Shown piece by piece: positions 43,819 to 52,061 of a stretch of 64,000 nucleotides of DNA. A program made the translations under genes and the position numbers. Source of the DNA: Variovorax sp. ZS18.2.2 (lineage in GTDB: Bacteria > Pseudomonadota > Gammaproteobacteria > Burkholderiales > Burkholderiaceae_C); the NCBI RefSeq assembly GCF_024701975.1, contig NZ_JANLNM010000001.1:1922001-1986000 (forward strand). Direction: 5' to 3'. The first letter of the stretch is position 1, and the number at the start of each line of letters is the position of its first letter. Below the pieces are notes generated by a model. It did no database searches. It was not told the DNA's origin and saw only the letters and a program-made list of their open reading frames with translations.

Positions 43819-44546
43819 GGCCGGCGCCCCTTCATGGACACGCGCATCGGAAAGCGCAGCGAGGCCGGTGGCTTCTCGTCGATGCGGTCGAGCGCGCGCA
43901 CCATGGCGAGCACCGCTTCGTCGATGTCGTTCGCGCCGGTGCCGCGCACCAGTTGCGCACGCGTGGTCTTGCCGTCGGCGCCGAGCCACAGGTCGATCTG
44001 GATGTCGTCGAACACCAGCTGGCGGGTGCGCGGATCACGCGACAGCGCCTGCTGCAACATGCTCGACACGTAGCGCGCATACGAGCCGCTGCCCAGGCCG
44101 CCGCCGGCACCGGTACCGCTCATGCCACCGCCGCTGCCGGCCTGGATGCCGAAGGCGTCGTTGCCGGCCTGGCCGGCGCTGTCCATGGTCACCGGGTCGC
44201 CCAGGTCCTTCGAGGGGCTGGGCGGGGTGTCGTCCTTGGGCGGCTCGAGCGGCTCGACCGGCTTGGGTTCGGGCTCGGTCACGGGCTTGATCTTTTCCGG
44301 CTCGGGTTCGGGCAGCTTCTCGGGCTCGGGCGGCGGTGGGGGTGGCGGCGGCAGCATCAGCATCGGCGCGTCGGCCACCACGCGCCGGGTGCTCGCGGTG
44401 TCGGTCAGCAGGTGCCACACCAGCGCCACCAGCGCGGCGAAGATCGCCAGGCCGATGACCACACCACCCCAGCGGCGCCACAGCCCTGTCGGCCTTCTCT
44501 TTGCGCCCGCGCGCGCGAAAGCAGAAGTCGGGTCGCGAGGATTCAC
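43815..44546 (-). CDS. TonB-like energy transducer
   Basis: 243 residues. One N-terminal membrane anchor (GGVVIGLAIFAALVALVWHLL), a proline/glutamate-rich spacer (LPPPPPPPPEPEKLPEPEPE) that spans the periplasm, a glycine-rich stretch and a C-terminal TonB/TolA-like domain (YARYVSSMLQQALSRDPRTR; IQIDLWLGADGKTTRAQLVRG). It would pass ExbBD-derived force to outer-membrane proteins. The gene is between exbD and the porin gene. No TonB-dependent receptor is in the operon; possible clients are TpsB, the porin or receptors elsewhere. Confidence 0.87.
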   Translation of the reverse strand: MNPRDPTSAFARAGAKRRPTGLWRRWGGVVIGLAIFAALVALVWHLLTDTASTRRVVADAPMLMLPPPPPPPPEPEKLPEPEPEKIKPVTEPEPKPVEPLEPPKDDTPPSPSKDLGDPVTMDSAGQAGNDAFGIQAGSGGGMSGTGAGGGLGSGSYARYVSSMLQQALSRDPRTRQLVFDDIQIDLWLGADGKTTRAQLVRGTGANDIDEAVLAMVRALDRIDEKPPASLRFPMRVSMKGRRP

Positions 44547-44556
44547 TCTGCGTTCC

Positions 44557-44970
44557 TCACTTCTGCTTGCCGGTCACGAGGCCGATCTGGTTCAGCTCGA
44601 TGCGGCGCAGCAGGTCGAGCACGTCGATCACCTTCGCGTACTGCACGCTGGCATCGCCGCGCACGATCACGGGGAAGTCGGGCGACAGCGCCTTCTCGGT
44701 GCGCAGGCGCTCCTCGAGCTCCGGCAGCGTCACGGGATAGGCGTCGAGAAAGACGTTGCCCGCGTTGTCGATGGTGATGGCCTTGGTCTTGGGCTTCTCC
44801 AGCGCCACCGAGGCGCTGGCCTTCGGCAGGTCGACCTTGATGCCGGGAATGCTGGCGTTGCTGGTGAGGATGAAGATCACCAGCACCACCAGCAGCACGT
44901 CGACGAAGGGCGTGATGTTGATGCCGCCCGCGCGCTTGCGGGTGCCGAACTTGGCTGCGGTGTTTGCCAT
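44557..44970 (-). CDS. exbD: ExbD/TolR family biopolymer transport protein
   Basis: 137 residues. After a short cytoplasmic N-terminus, INITPFVDVLLVVLVIFIL forms the single membrane helix with the essential Asp in FVDVLLV. The periplasmic domain contains LPKASAS and the C-terminal YAKVIDVLDLLRRIELNQIGLVT. It forms the proton-driven motor with ExbB. The ATG at 44970 follows exbB by 20 bases; 11 bases separate it from tonB. Confidence 0.93.
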   Translation of the reverse strand: MANTAAKFGTRKRAGGINITPFVDVLLVVLVIFILTSNASIPGIKVDLPKASASVALEKPKTKAITIDNAGNVFLDAYPVTLPELEERLRTEKALSPDFPVIVRGDASVQYAKVIDVLDLLRRIELNQIGLVTGKQK

Positions 44971-44990
44971 GGCGTGCTGTTCTCCGCCGC

Positions 44991-46796
44991 TCAGGCGCGC
45001 TTGACCACGGCATGCGGCAAGGAGCGGCCTTCGCCCTGCTCTTCCGCCAGACGCGTGACGAACTCGTCGACGAACACCGCCATGTCGGCGCCGATGGCGT
45101 CCGAGCGCGAGGCGAGCCAGTTGTAGCCAAAGAGCGCGGGAATCGCGACGCCCAGGCCCGCGGCGGTACACAGGAGCGCAGCCGCCATGCCGGGCGCCAC
45201 CGAGTTGATGTCCACCGCGCCGGCCATGGCCGCGACGACGAACACCAGCATGATCCCGATCACCGTGCCGAAGAGGCCCACGTAAGGCGCGCCTTCGATG
45301 GTGGTGGAGAGCCAGTTCATGCGCTTGGACATGCGCTCGGTCTCGCGCACCATCACGCCGTCCATGGCGGCGCGGATCGCGCCGATGGTGGCGTTGGACA
45401 CAGCGCTCAGGTCGTAGCCGCGGTCATGGCGGCGGCGCATCTCGTCGATGGCCACTTCGTACAGGCGCCACAGCGACGAATCGGCGCGCACGTCTTCCGG
45501 CACGCTGTTGCTCACGGCCAGGCGGTCGAGCGGTGCGCCCGCGGCCTCGCGGAAGTGCTCGATGAAGATGCCGTTGGCGCGCGAGGTGGCGCCGTAGCTG
45601 CGGCCCTTGCCGATCATGATGGCCCACGACAGGACCATCATCAGGCCCAGCAGGCCCACGACGACCCACGCGTCCAGCGGCATCGCGGCGAGGATGAAGC
45701 CGAAGTGGCTCTTGCCGGCCTGCTGCTCGTCGGCACCGAAGACGGTGAGGCGCGATTCGGCGCCCTGCGACACGGCATCGGCCAACAGCAAGGCATCGGC
45801 GCGCGCGACCTTCGAGAGGCGCACCTCGTCGATGGCACCGGTGAACGGCGCGAAGCCCGCGGGAGCTTGTACGCCCTGCGCGACGGCTGCGCCGGCCGGC
45901 ACGTCGGCACCGATGGCGGCGGCCGTGTTCAGCGCCGGCAGCTTCGCCGCGAGCGACACCGCGGGACGCCCACCCACATACAGCGCCACGTTCTCGCCCT
46001 CGGCCTTCACCGCGATGTGCGACCACTGGCCGGCCTGCACCGGCTGGCCCGGCGTGCTGCGCTGGCCGTTGACCTGCACGAAGGGCACGCCCTGGTCGAT
46101 GCCGACCACGAGCTCGCCAGCGCCGTCGCGGCGCGCATAGATCGCCTGGCGCGCGCCGAGCTGGTCGGGCTTCACCCAGGCGGAAAAAGTCAGCGTACCG
46201 CCGGCCTGCACGGCGAGCGACGGCGTGGCGGGCAGCATCAGCGGAGCGGTTCCGAGCTGTGCGCCCTTGCCGATGACCGTGCCTTCGACCGGCACCGCCG
46301 AGGTCTGGCCGTTGTTGCCGTAGGCGGTGGTGTCGCGCGGCGGCACCGCGCCTTCGGCGAAGTGATAGACCAGCGTGTAGTCGGGGTCGAAGCTGCGCTG
46401 GCCGTTGCCCGACGCGGGCGCCTTCGGGTTGCCGTAGTACATCCACAGCTTCTGCGGCGTGCCGGCCGAGACGTTGGGCACGTCGACCCAGATCAGCGCC
46501 ATGCCCAGCAGCGGATCGAACTGCTCGATCTGGTGGTTGAGCACCGTCTTGTCGTCGGCCGCGACGAAGCGCAGGTCGGCGCCGGTTTCGCTCACGCCTT
46601 CGAACTTGAAGTTGCCCGTGTGCAGGCGCACCAGCACCGGCACGCGACCGGCATCGCTGCCGATGGCGCCCGCCTGCGGACCGCCGTCGATGGTGACGGG
46701 CTTGCGGTAGGACCACTCGGCCTGCCACCAGGCGTGCGCCAGGCCCGGCAGGAGCGTGCTCAGCAGCGTGAGAACGATGAGAAGAATTCGTCGCAT
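44991..46796 (-). CDS. exbB: ExbB/MotA-TolQ proton channel fused to DUF2341 and LamG-like domains
   Basis: 601 residues; ordinary ExbB has about 240. A signal peptide (ILLIVLTLLSTLLPGLAHA) precedes a DUF2341-like domain (WWQAEWSYRKPVTIDG; VPVLVRLHTGNFKFEG; LWMYYGNPKAPASGNG), then a LamG/concanavalin-like domain (GTLTFSAWVKPDQLGARQAIYARRD; GQWSHIAVKAEGENVALYVGGRPA; FTGAIDEVRLSKVARA). The last 220 residues are MotA/TolQ/ExbB: three helices with EGAPYVGLFGTVIGIMLVF and GMAAALLCTAAGLGVAIPALFGYNWL. So a periplasmic lectin-like sensor or binding part is tied to the motor. ATG 46796 has GGAG 9 bases upstream. Role of the extra domains unknown; binding of cell wall or exoprotein is a guess. Confidence 0.92.
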   Translation of the reverse strand: MRRILLIVLTLLSTLLPGLAHAWWQAEWSYRKPVTIDGGPQAGAIGSDAGRVPVLVRLHTGNFKFEGVSETGADLRFVAADDKTVLNHQIEQFDPLLGMALIWVDVPNVSAGTPQKLWMYYGNPKAPASGNGQRSFDPDYTLVYHFAEGAVPPRDTTAYGNNGQTSAVPVEGTVIGKGAQLGTAPLMLPATPSLAVQAGGTLTFSAWVKPDQLGARQAIYARRDGAGELVVGIDQGVPFVQVNGQRSTPGQPVQAGQWSHIAVKAEGENVALYVGGRPAVSLAAKLPALNTAAAIGADVPAGAAVAQGVQAPAGFAPFTGAIDEVRLSKVARADALLLADAVSQGAESRLTVFGADEQQAGKSHFGFILAAMPLDAWVVVGLLGLMMVLSWAIMIGKGRSYGATSRANGIFIEHFREAAGAPLDRLAVSNSVPEDVRADSSLWRLYEVAIDEMRRRHDRGYDLSAVSNATIGAIRAAMDGVMVRETERMSKRMNWLSTTIEGAPYVGLFGTVIGIMLVFVVAAMAGAVDINSVAPGMAAALLCTAAGLGVAIPALFGYNWLASRSDAIGADMAVFVDEFVTRLAEEQGEGRSLPHAVVKRA

Positions 46797-46856
46797 GACA
46801 GGGGTCTCCGGAAAACTCGTAGGAAAAAAATGAAAGAACACTGGGCGCCGTGCGGA

Positions 46857-48512
46857 TCAGTAATTCGCGGTAAGGCTGAAATTCACCCGCGGGTCGTGCT
46901 TCTTCGTGCGCGGTCCGTCCGTGAGCGGGTAGCCGATGTCGACGCGGCCGGCCAGGTACTGCCCGACCTTGAAGCTGGTGCCGACGCCCAGCGAGTACAG
47001 CGAGAAGCGGTCGTTCTGCTCGGCCAGCGGGTTCTTCAGGCGCAGCCGCGCCGCATCGGCGAAGGCATAGACGCGCCAGTTCTCCACCGCGCTGCCAAGG
47101 TAGGTGAGCGGCTGGCTGCGCAGCTCCACCGAGCCGACCACGCCGTAGTCGCCGGTGGCCTCGGCCGAGAGATAGCCGCGCACCGAGTTCATGCCGCCGG
47201 CGGCGATCTGCTCGCTCGACACCAGCGGCGAGTCGGCCAGTTGCCCGTTGAAGCGGAAAGAAAGCTGCGAGCCGCCGTCGAAGTTGTGCGTGCCGTTGAG
47301 GTCGGTCTTCAGCACCATGAACCGCGGCGTGGACTTGTAGCGCTTGTAGTCGAACTCGACCTCGTCGCTGCCGTACTTGAACGAGCTGCTGGTGCCCACC
47401 ACCAGCGAGATGCCCACGCCGTACTGGCTCTTCTCCGTCTGGCGGAAGCCCGAGTACGAGAGCGTGATCGGCGCGTACTTCAGCGGCACGGTGTCGCCGC
47501 TGCCCTTGAGCGTCAGCGCTTCCTTGTTGTTCTTGAGGTCGAGGCCGAAGCTGAACGCATGCCACCAGTTGCCGGCATTCGGCACGGTGTAGGTCGCCTT
47601 CAGGCCGAAGGAATTGCCCTTGCCCAGCACGTCGGTGCCGCCCACCGTGGCCACGTTGCTGTCGGACACGAAGGCGTTGGCCTCCACGCTCCAGTTGGTG
47701 CCTGCGAACGGCGCTGTATAGGAGGCGGAGATCACCTTGGTCTGGCTCAGGTCCTGCGGCGCGCCGAAGAAGCTGATGGAAGCGCTGTGGCCCAGCTGCC
47801 AGAGGTTGTCGTGCCCGAGCGATGCGGACGCACGCAGCTTGCGCGTGTCGGCGCTGTAGTCGTTGTTGAGGCCGACGCTCGCGCGCCACGGGCTCGAGTC
47901 CTCGACCTTGAGGTCGACGTCCATCGTGCCCGGCATGCTGCCCTGACGCACCAGCGGCATCACCTGCCGCTTGGGGCCGCGGTTGAGCGCGGAGAGCTCG
48001 GACTGCGCCGCGTTGAAGTTGGGCACACCGCCCTCCTTCAGCGCGGGCACCTGGTCGCGCACGTCGAGCGGCGAGTTGTATTCGGCGCCCACCACGCGCA
48101 CGCGGCCCACGCGGGTTTCGTTGACCTGCAGGAACACCACGCCCTGCGTCACCTGCTGCTCGGGCAGGTCGACGTACACCGACTGGTAGCCCGCCGCCTG
48201 GTAGGCCGCGAGCAACGCATCGCGTGCGCTCTCCACGTCTTTCAGCGTGCGCTCGGGGCCGAGAAAGGGCGTGACGGCTTTCTCGATGGCGCGCGCGTCG
48301 AGCACGGTGTTGCCGCGCACGATGTATTCGTTGATGTCGACCTTGCGCGCGGGCTCGGGCGTTGCCGCCGTGGTCGCCGTTGCCGCCGCGGCCGGTGCAG
48401 GTTCGGCCGCGGGCGCCTGCGCGAGGGCCGCTCCCTGGGCGCCCATCGCCATCGTGGCCAGCCACACCGCTCTCCAGCGCGCCGGTGGGCCTTTCTTCTT
48501 CATGTCATGCAT
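46857..48512 (-). CDS. TpsB outer-membrane transporter (ShlB/FhaC/HecB family)
   Basis: 551 residues. Signal peptide and an Ala/Pro/Thr-rich linker, two POTRA domains (KVDINEYIVRGNTVLDARAIEK to VDLPEQQVTQGVVFLQV; RVGRVRVVGAEYNSPLDVRD), then a 16-strand barrel. The loop-6 signature of the Omp85 superfamily is VRGYLSAEATGDYG, and the C-terminus ends in a beta strand RVNFSLTANY. It exports the filamentous exoprotein encoded at 52813-64000 across the outer membrane. ATG 48512 or 48503 may be the start. It heads the minus-strand run tpsB-exbB-exbD-tonB-porin and so on. Confidence 0.93.
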   Translation of the reverse strand: MHDMKKKGPPARWRAVWLATMAMGAQGAALAQAPAAEPAPAAAATATTAATPEPARKVDINEYIVRGNTVLDARAIEKAVTPFLGPERTLKDVESARDALLAAYQAAGYQSVYVDLPEQQVTQGVVFLQVNETRVGRVRVVGAEYNSPLDVRDQVPALKEGGVPNFNAAQSELSALNRGPKRQVMPLVRQGSMPGTMDVDLKVEDSSPWRASVGLNNDYSADTRKLRASASLGHDNLWQLGHSASISFFGAPQDLSQTKVISASYTAPFAGTNWSVEANAFVSDSNVATVGGTDVLGKGNSFGLKATYTVPNAGNWWHAFSFGLDLKNNKEALTLKGSGDTVPLKYAPITLSYSGFRQTEKSQYGVGISLVVGTSSSFKYGSDEVEFDYKRYKSTPRFMVLKTDLNGTHNFDGGSQLSFRFNGQLADSPLVSSEQIAAGGMNSVRGYLSAEATGDYGVVGSVELRSQPLTYLGSAVENWRVYAFADAARLRLKNPLAEQNDRFSLYSLGVGTSFKVGQYLAGRVDIGYPLTDGPRTKKHDPRVNFSLTANY

Positions 48513-48815
48513 TTACAGCTCGGTTCTCAAGGATGAAGCTCGCGTGGCAGCGAGTTCATGATGGAGAGCCTTCATGTCGCTGCTGCGTACGGATATCTAG
48601 ACGCGCGGCGCGCACGGCGACTGTCGTTTGTCACGAAAACTTCATCGAGAAATTGGCGGCGGGTGGTTTTGCGCACTTAAGAAGAAGGACCTCTGCATGA
48701 AAAGAGGCCTCTTTCTGTTAGTGCTTCGTCTTTGCAATGACTTGCGTGCTGCCTAGACTGCCGGGCTCGCCTGCACGACGATCAGGTGTTTCGCACGACG
48801 GAGGAGAAAACGAAT
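48513..48815. promoter_or_regulatory. Divergent intergenic region before tpsB, with Pho-box-like repeats
   Basis: 300 bases between tpsB and the small exported protein gene, no gene seen. At 48621-48645 lie three imperfect CTGTCAT-like units: CTGTCGT, TTGTCAC and, after GAAA, ACTTCAT; the last two have the 4-base spacing of a Pho box and match 10 of 14 positions. A palindrome AGAGGCCTCT near 48699 may form a hairpin. Phosphate control is known for the related P. aeruginosa system, so a Pho box is possible but weak. Confidence 0.35.
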
Positions 48816-49172
48816 ATGCGCACGATCTTTTTGCATGGCATCGCGGCACTGCTGGCATGCGGCCTCTGCGGCGCGGCCATCGCGCAGGAGGCGACGGGCG
48901 GCAACTGCGTGGAAGTCACCGTCAACGGCGAACGCGCACCTTCGTATGACTGCCTCACTCAGAAGCTGCAGCCCAAGGCCCCGGCACGCGGACCCGACGA
49001 TGCGCAACCCGGCATGGCCTCCGAAGCCATCGCGCAGCGGCCTTCGAACCAGCTCGGCCTGTTCAACCGCGCGGCGACCGGGCATCGCATGGGCAACACC
49101 TTCGGCACCTCGGTCCATCCGCAGCGGCCGCCGCCGGTGCCACCGGCTTCGCCGCTGATCAACCGGCGCTGA
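48816..49172 (+). CDS. Small exported hypothetical protein
   Basis: 118 residues with a clear signal peptide (FLHGIAALLACGLCGAAIAQ). The mature part has two cysteines (GNCVEVTVNGERAPSYDCL), followed by a disordered Pro/Arg/Gln-rich tail (AIAQRPSNQLGLFNRAATGH; PPPVPPASPLINRR). No family recognised. GGAGGAG ribosome site. It is divergent from tpsB and convergent with gspJ; perhaps a periplasmic partner in the same secretion system. Coding status is convincing, function unknown. Confidence 0.75.
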   Translation: MRTIFLHGIAALLACGLCGAAIAQEATGGNCVEVTVNGERAPSYDCLTQKLQPKAPARGPDDAQPGMASEAIAQRPSNQLGLFNRAATGHRMGNTFGTSVHPQRPPPVPPASPLINRR

Positions 49173-49195
49173 TTTCCGCAGCCCCGAGAGCGGCA

Positions 49196-49879
49196 TCAAT
49201 CCAGCGGAATGACGCGGCGGAAAGTCTGGATGCTTCCGCTGCCGGCCGCCTGCACATCGAACGCGAGCTCCAGCCCCGTTGCACCCGCGCGCGCGGGTGC
49301 AACCGTCGGCAGGTTGCGCCATCCCTGCCCCGGCTCCCAGGCGCGGATGTGCGACGCGGCCACGTCGTTCAGCACCACGACGCGCGCGGCATCGTCCGGC
49401 GCAGGCAAGGGATACGAAGCCGACGCCGCGCCCGCGGCACGGTAGAGCACGTTGCCGCGCTGCCACCATTGCACGCGCTGCCACTGGCCGGGCGCGGCGG
49501 GCGCGGCACGGATGATCTCCATGAAGAACGGCAGGCTGGTCTGCCGGCGCACCTGCAACGCGGGCGGCAGCAACTCGGCGGCCGCCGGCGGCGCCGCGGT
49601 TTTCGCGCCTGCCGCATCGGTCCCCGCATCGGCGGCGGCCTGCAATGCATCGATCTCGCGCGACCCCAGCTCGGTGGTGGCACGCAAGGCGATGTCGCGA
49701 TCCAGCTGGTCGAGCGCACGCAGCAACAGGGCAATGCCTTCGGTGCGCTCCTCGAGCATGCTGTTGGCGCGGGTCACGCCGTCGAGGCCGCGCCAGGCCA
49801 TCACGCTGAGCACGGCCATGATCGTGATGGCGATCATCACCTCGACCAGCGTGAAACCCGCCTGCGGCCGCCGCCTCAT
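49196..49879 (-). CDS. gspJ: Type II secretion minor pseudopilin GspJ-like
   Basis: 227 residues. Prepilin motif QAGFTLVEVMIAITIMAVLSVMAWRGLDGV with cleavage after Gly and Glu at position 5, and the GspJ-type body with LLRALDQLDRDIALR and a WQRVQWWQRGNVLYRA segment. An Ala-rich insertion is seen after residue 80. It belongs to the tip complex of the type II pseudopilus in the inner membrane. It overlaps gspI as ATGA. Confidence 0.87.
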   Translation of the reverse strand: MRRRPQAGFTLVEVMIAITIMAVLSVMAWRGLDGVTRANSMLEERTEGIALLLRALDQLDRDIALRATTELGSREIDALQAAADAGTDAAGAKTAAPPAAAELLPPALQVRRQTSLPFFMEIIRAAPAAPGQWQRVQWWQRGNVLYRAAGAASASYPLPAPDDAARVVVLNDVAASHIRAWEPGQGWRNLPTVAPARAGATGLELAFDVQAAGSGSIQTFRRVIPLD

Positions 49880-50247
49880 CTACCGCCCCCCGGCATGCGC
49901 GTCTGCAGCGAGGCGAGGCGCCGGTCGCCGTCGTCCGCGAGATAGACATCCACCGTCACGAGGCGCAGCCCATCGACGGCGGCACTCGCTTCGAGCCGGC
50001 AGACCAGCCGCACGCTGCCTTGCGGGCAAGGGCTGCGCACCACGCCCGGGCCCGCCGGTCCCTGTCCCATGCGCAGCTCCGCCAGGCTGTTCTCCGCGGA
50101 CAGCATCGCGAGCGACTGCTGCTCCAGCATGCCGAGGTTGGTGATGGTAAGGCTCGACGCGCGCACGATCGCCGCGAGCGCGATGCTGACGATGGTGAGC
50201 GCCATCAACACTTCGATGAGCGTGAAGCCCGTGGCACGCGAGCGCAT
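49876..50247 (-). CDS. gspI: Type II secretion minor pseudopilin GspI-like
   Basis: 123 residues: prepilin motif ATGFTLIEVLMALTIVSIALAAIVRAS followed by NLGMLEQQSLAMLSAENSLAELRM, which resembles the AxWVAxNxLAEL pattern of GspI. Overlaps gspJ as ATGA and follows gspH by 3 bases, so the three pseudopilins are co-translated. Confidence 0.88.
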   Translation of the reverse strand: MRSRATGFTLIEVLMALTIVSIALAAIVRASSLTITNLGMLEQQSLAMLSAENSLAELRMGQGPAGPGVVRSPCPQGSVRLVCRLEASAAVDGLRLVTVDVYLADDGDRRLASLQTRMPGGGR

Positions 50248-50250
50248 GGC

Positions 50251-50757
50251 CTAGCGGACCTCATAGCCGCCTGCGGCATCGCGCAGCACGGTCACCGCGG
50301 CATTGCCATGGCGCAACACCAGCTGCCAGTTCGCGCCGATGGGCTCGGACGTGAGCAGTACCGCCCCGGCGGGCACCACCTCCACCGGCCCCACACGCCA
50401 GGCCCTCGGGGCCAAGATGTCGTCGCGCGCAAAGGTGTCGAGCGTGCCCAGCGTCGATACCGTCGGTACGTTGCTGCCGGGCACCGTCTGCCAGGTGCCG
50501 CGTGCGAAGCGGTAGCCATCGCCATCGGCCTGCCAGGCAATGACGCGCCCGTCGACACGCACTTCGTTCTGCGCGACCGCGAAGCGGCGCACCAGCTCGT
50601 TCGCGTCGCGGCGCAGCTCCTGCGCGGGGTCGGGCGCGATGCCCAGGCTGATCGCCGCGGTCGCGATGCCGATGATGACCATCACGATCATCAGCTCGAT
50701 CAGCGAGAAGCCGCACGCGTGCGCGGCGGTGGTTCGCGGTGGCAGGCACGCCTTCAT
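50251..50757 (-). CDS. gspH: Type II secretion minor pseudopilin GspH-like
   Basis: 168 residues. Prepilin motif HACGFSLIELMIVMVIIGIATAAISLGIAPD, then the GspH pattern LRRDANELVRRFAVAQNEVRVDGRVIAWQADGDGYRF. First of the gspH-gspI-gspJ cluster on the minus strand. The set lacks gspG (major pseudopilin), gspK and the motor genes in this window. Confidence 0.88.
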   Translation of the reverse strand: MKACLPPRTTAAHACGFSLIELMIVMVIIGIATAAISLGIAPDPAQELRRDANELVRRFAVAQNEVRVDGRVIAWQADGDGYRFARGTWQTVPGSNVPTVSTLGTLDTFARDDILAPRAWRVGPVEVVPAGAVLLTSEPIGANWQLVLRHGNAAVTVLRDAAGGYEVR

Positions 50758-50874
50758 CTCGCGCGGGTCCGGTTGGTTGTCGGTTGGTTGTCGAAGCCGT
50801 TGCCCATGCTAGGCGCGCTGTGTGACACGAAACCCCAACGGCCCTGTGATAGACATGCAGTCCGCAACCGCCTC

Positions 50875-51336
50875 ATGAAAGCAACGATGACCGATCCCGT
50901 CAAACCACCCGCCCGGTACATCGTCCATGCAGCGGGCCTGCTGCTGGTCTTGGCGGGCGTCGCGACGTGGAGCCACCTGCTGTCGCGGCCCGCGCCACCC
51001 CCGCATGCCGCGCAAGTGCAGGCGGCCGAACCCGACTCGACCGCCGATGCGCAAGCCGCATGGTTCGGCCCCGGCGAGGTCCGCGCGAACATTGCGGTGA
51101 AGGGTTTGATCAAGGGCGCGGACCACGGCGTTGCCGTGCTGGCCGTCAACGGCGCGGCGCCCCGGCCGTACCGCGTGGGCGAGGCGTTGACGCGATCGGT
51201 CACGCTGTCGGCCATCGAGGCCGGCGCGGTGGTGATCGACAAGGCCGGCGTTTCCGAGCGCATCGCCGCGCCCGTGCTGCCGCAGCCCGCGAGCCCCGGC
51301 ATCGTGCGCGCGGCGTCCATCACCGGGTCGCCTTAA
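50875..51336 (+). CDS. Type II secretion GspC/N-like inner-membrane protein
   Basis: 153 residues. N-terminal membrane anchor (YIVHAAGLLLVLAGVATWSHLL), a linker, then a homology-region domain (AWFGPGEVRANIAVKGLIKGADHGVAVLAVNGAAPRPYRVGEALTRSVTLSAIEAGAVVID) as in GspC, which links the inner-membrane platform to the secretin. There is no PDZ domain, so it is a short form like XcpP/HxcP. Divergent from gspH; its stop overlaps the convergent Phd-like gene (TTAA). Confidence 0.78.
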   Translation: MKATMTDPVKPPARYIVHAAGLLLVLAGVATWSHLLSRPAPPPHAAQVQAAEPDSTADAQAAWFGPGEVRANIAVKGLIKGADHGVAVLAVNGAAPRPYRVGEALTRSVTLSAIEAGAVVIDKAGVSERIAAPVLPQPASPGIVRAASITGSP

Positions 51337-51959
51337 CGCAGCGCGTCGTGGGGCCTCGCCTCCGGCGCCGAGCTCACCGAGGCCCAGGTCGACAGCGCGT
51401 GCAGCAGCCCGCGGTTGACCCTGAAATCGCCCTCGCCGGATTCCGGAAGGTACGTATTCGATAGGCAGCGCGTCACCACGCGCACCGCGCGCGGATCGGC
51501 GCCCAGCGCCTGCAGTTCGCGCGTGAACTCACCGCGCCCGGGCAACTCGTCGGCGAACTTTTCGAAGCCCGCGAACCAGCGAAAGAGCATGTTGTAGGTG
51601 AGGCTCTCGTGCACCTTCTCGCCGTCTTCCAGCGAGTAGATGATCTGCAGGATCAGGCACTTGAAGAGCGTCGAGGCCTCGATGCCGAACGTGTGCTGGC
51701 GCTGCAGGTCGGCCAGCAATGTGCGCTCGTAGCGCAGCGCGTCTTCCACCAGGTCATGCAGCGCCACCAGCGGGTGGCCCTGCGGCACCAGCGCGCGCAG
51801 GTTGTCGGCCTGCACCCAGGCCTGGTGGCTCACGATCCAGACCCAGGGCGATCCGTAGCGGTTGACCGCCACCGGCCCCTCGCGGGCGCGTTCGACGATC
51901 TTCGACAGCTTGGCATCCAGCTCCTGCATGGTGACCCGCATGGGCGACATCCACTTCAT
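51333..51959 (-). CDS. Phd/YefM antitoxin-like domain fused to an IS5-type transposase N-terminal domain
   Basis: 208 residues. Residues about 6-55 match the Phd/YefM antitoxin fold (MRVTMQELDAKLSKIVERAREGPVAVNRYGSPWVWIVSHQAW). Residues about 90-170 resemble the DUF772/InsH N-terminal domain of IS5/IS1182 transposases: ASTLFKCLILQIIYSLEDGEKVHESL and YNMLFRWFAGFEKFADELPG; no catalytic DDE part follows. No toxin gene is adjacent. I recall a related gene in the P. aeruginosa TPS locus (PA0691, named phdA for prevent-host-death). Probably a regulator. Its own start lies 102 bases after the sigma factor stop. Confidence 0.78.
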   Translation of the reverse strand: MKWMSPMRVTMQELDAKLSKIVERAREGPVAVNRYGSPWVWIVSHQAWVQADNLRALVPQGHPLVALHDLVEDALRYERTLLADLQRQHTFGIEASTLFKCLILQIIYSLEDGEKVHESLTYNMLFRWFAGFEKFADELPGRGEFTRELQALGADPRAVRVVTRCLSNTYLPESGEGDFRVNRGLLHALSTWASVSSAPEARPHDALR

Positions 51960-52061
51960 CTTCTGTTCCCTTCATTCCCCGAACGACTATGCAACAGGAT
52001 GCGTGACGGTGGCACGGAAGGGGCAAACGGCGCATTCGGTTCGCGTCCCCCCGCCGTGAGT

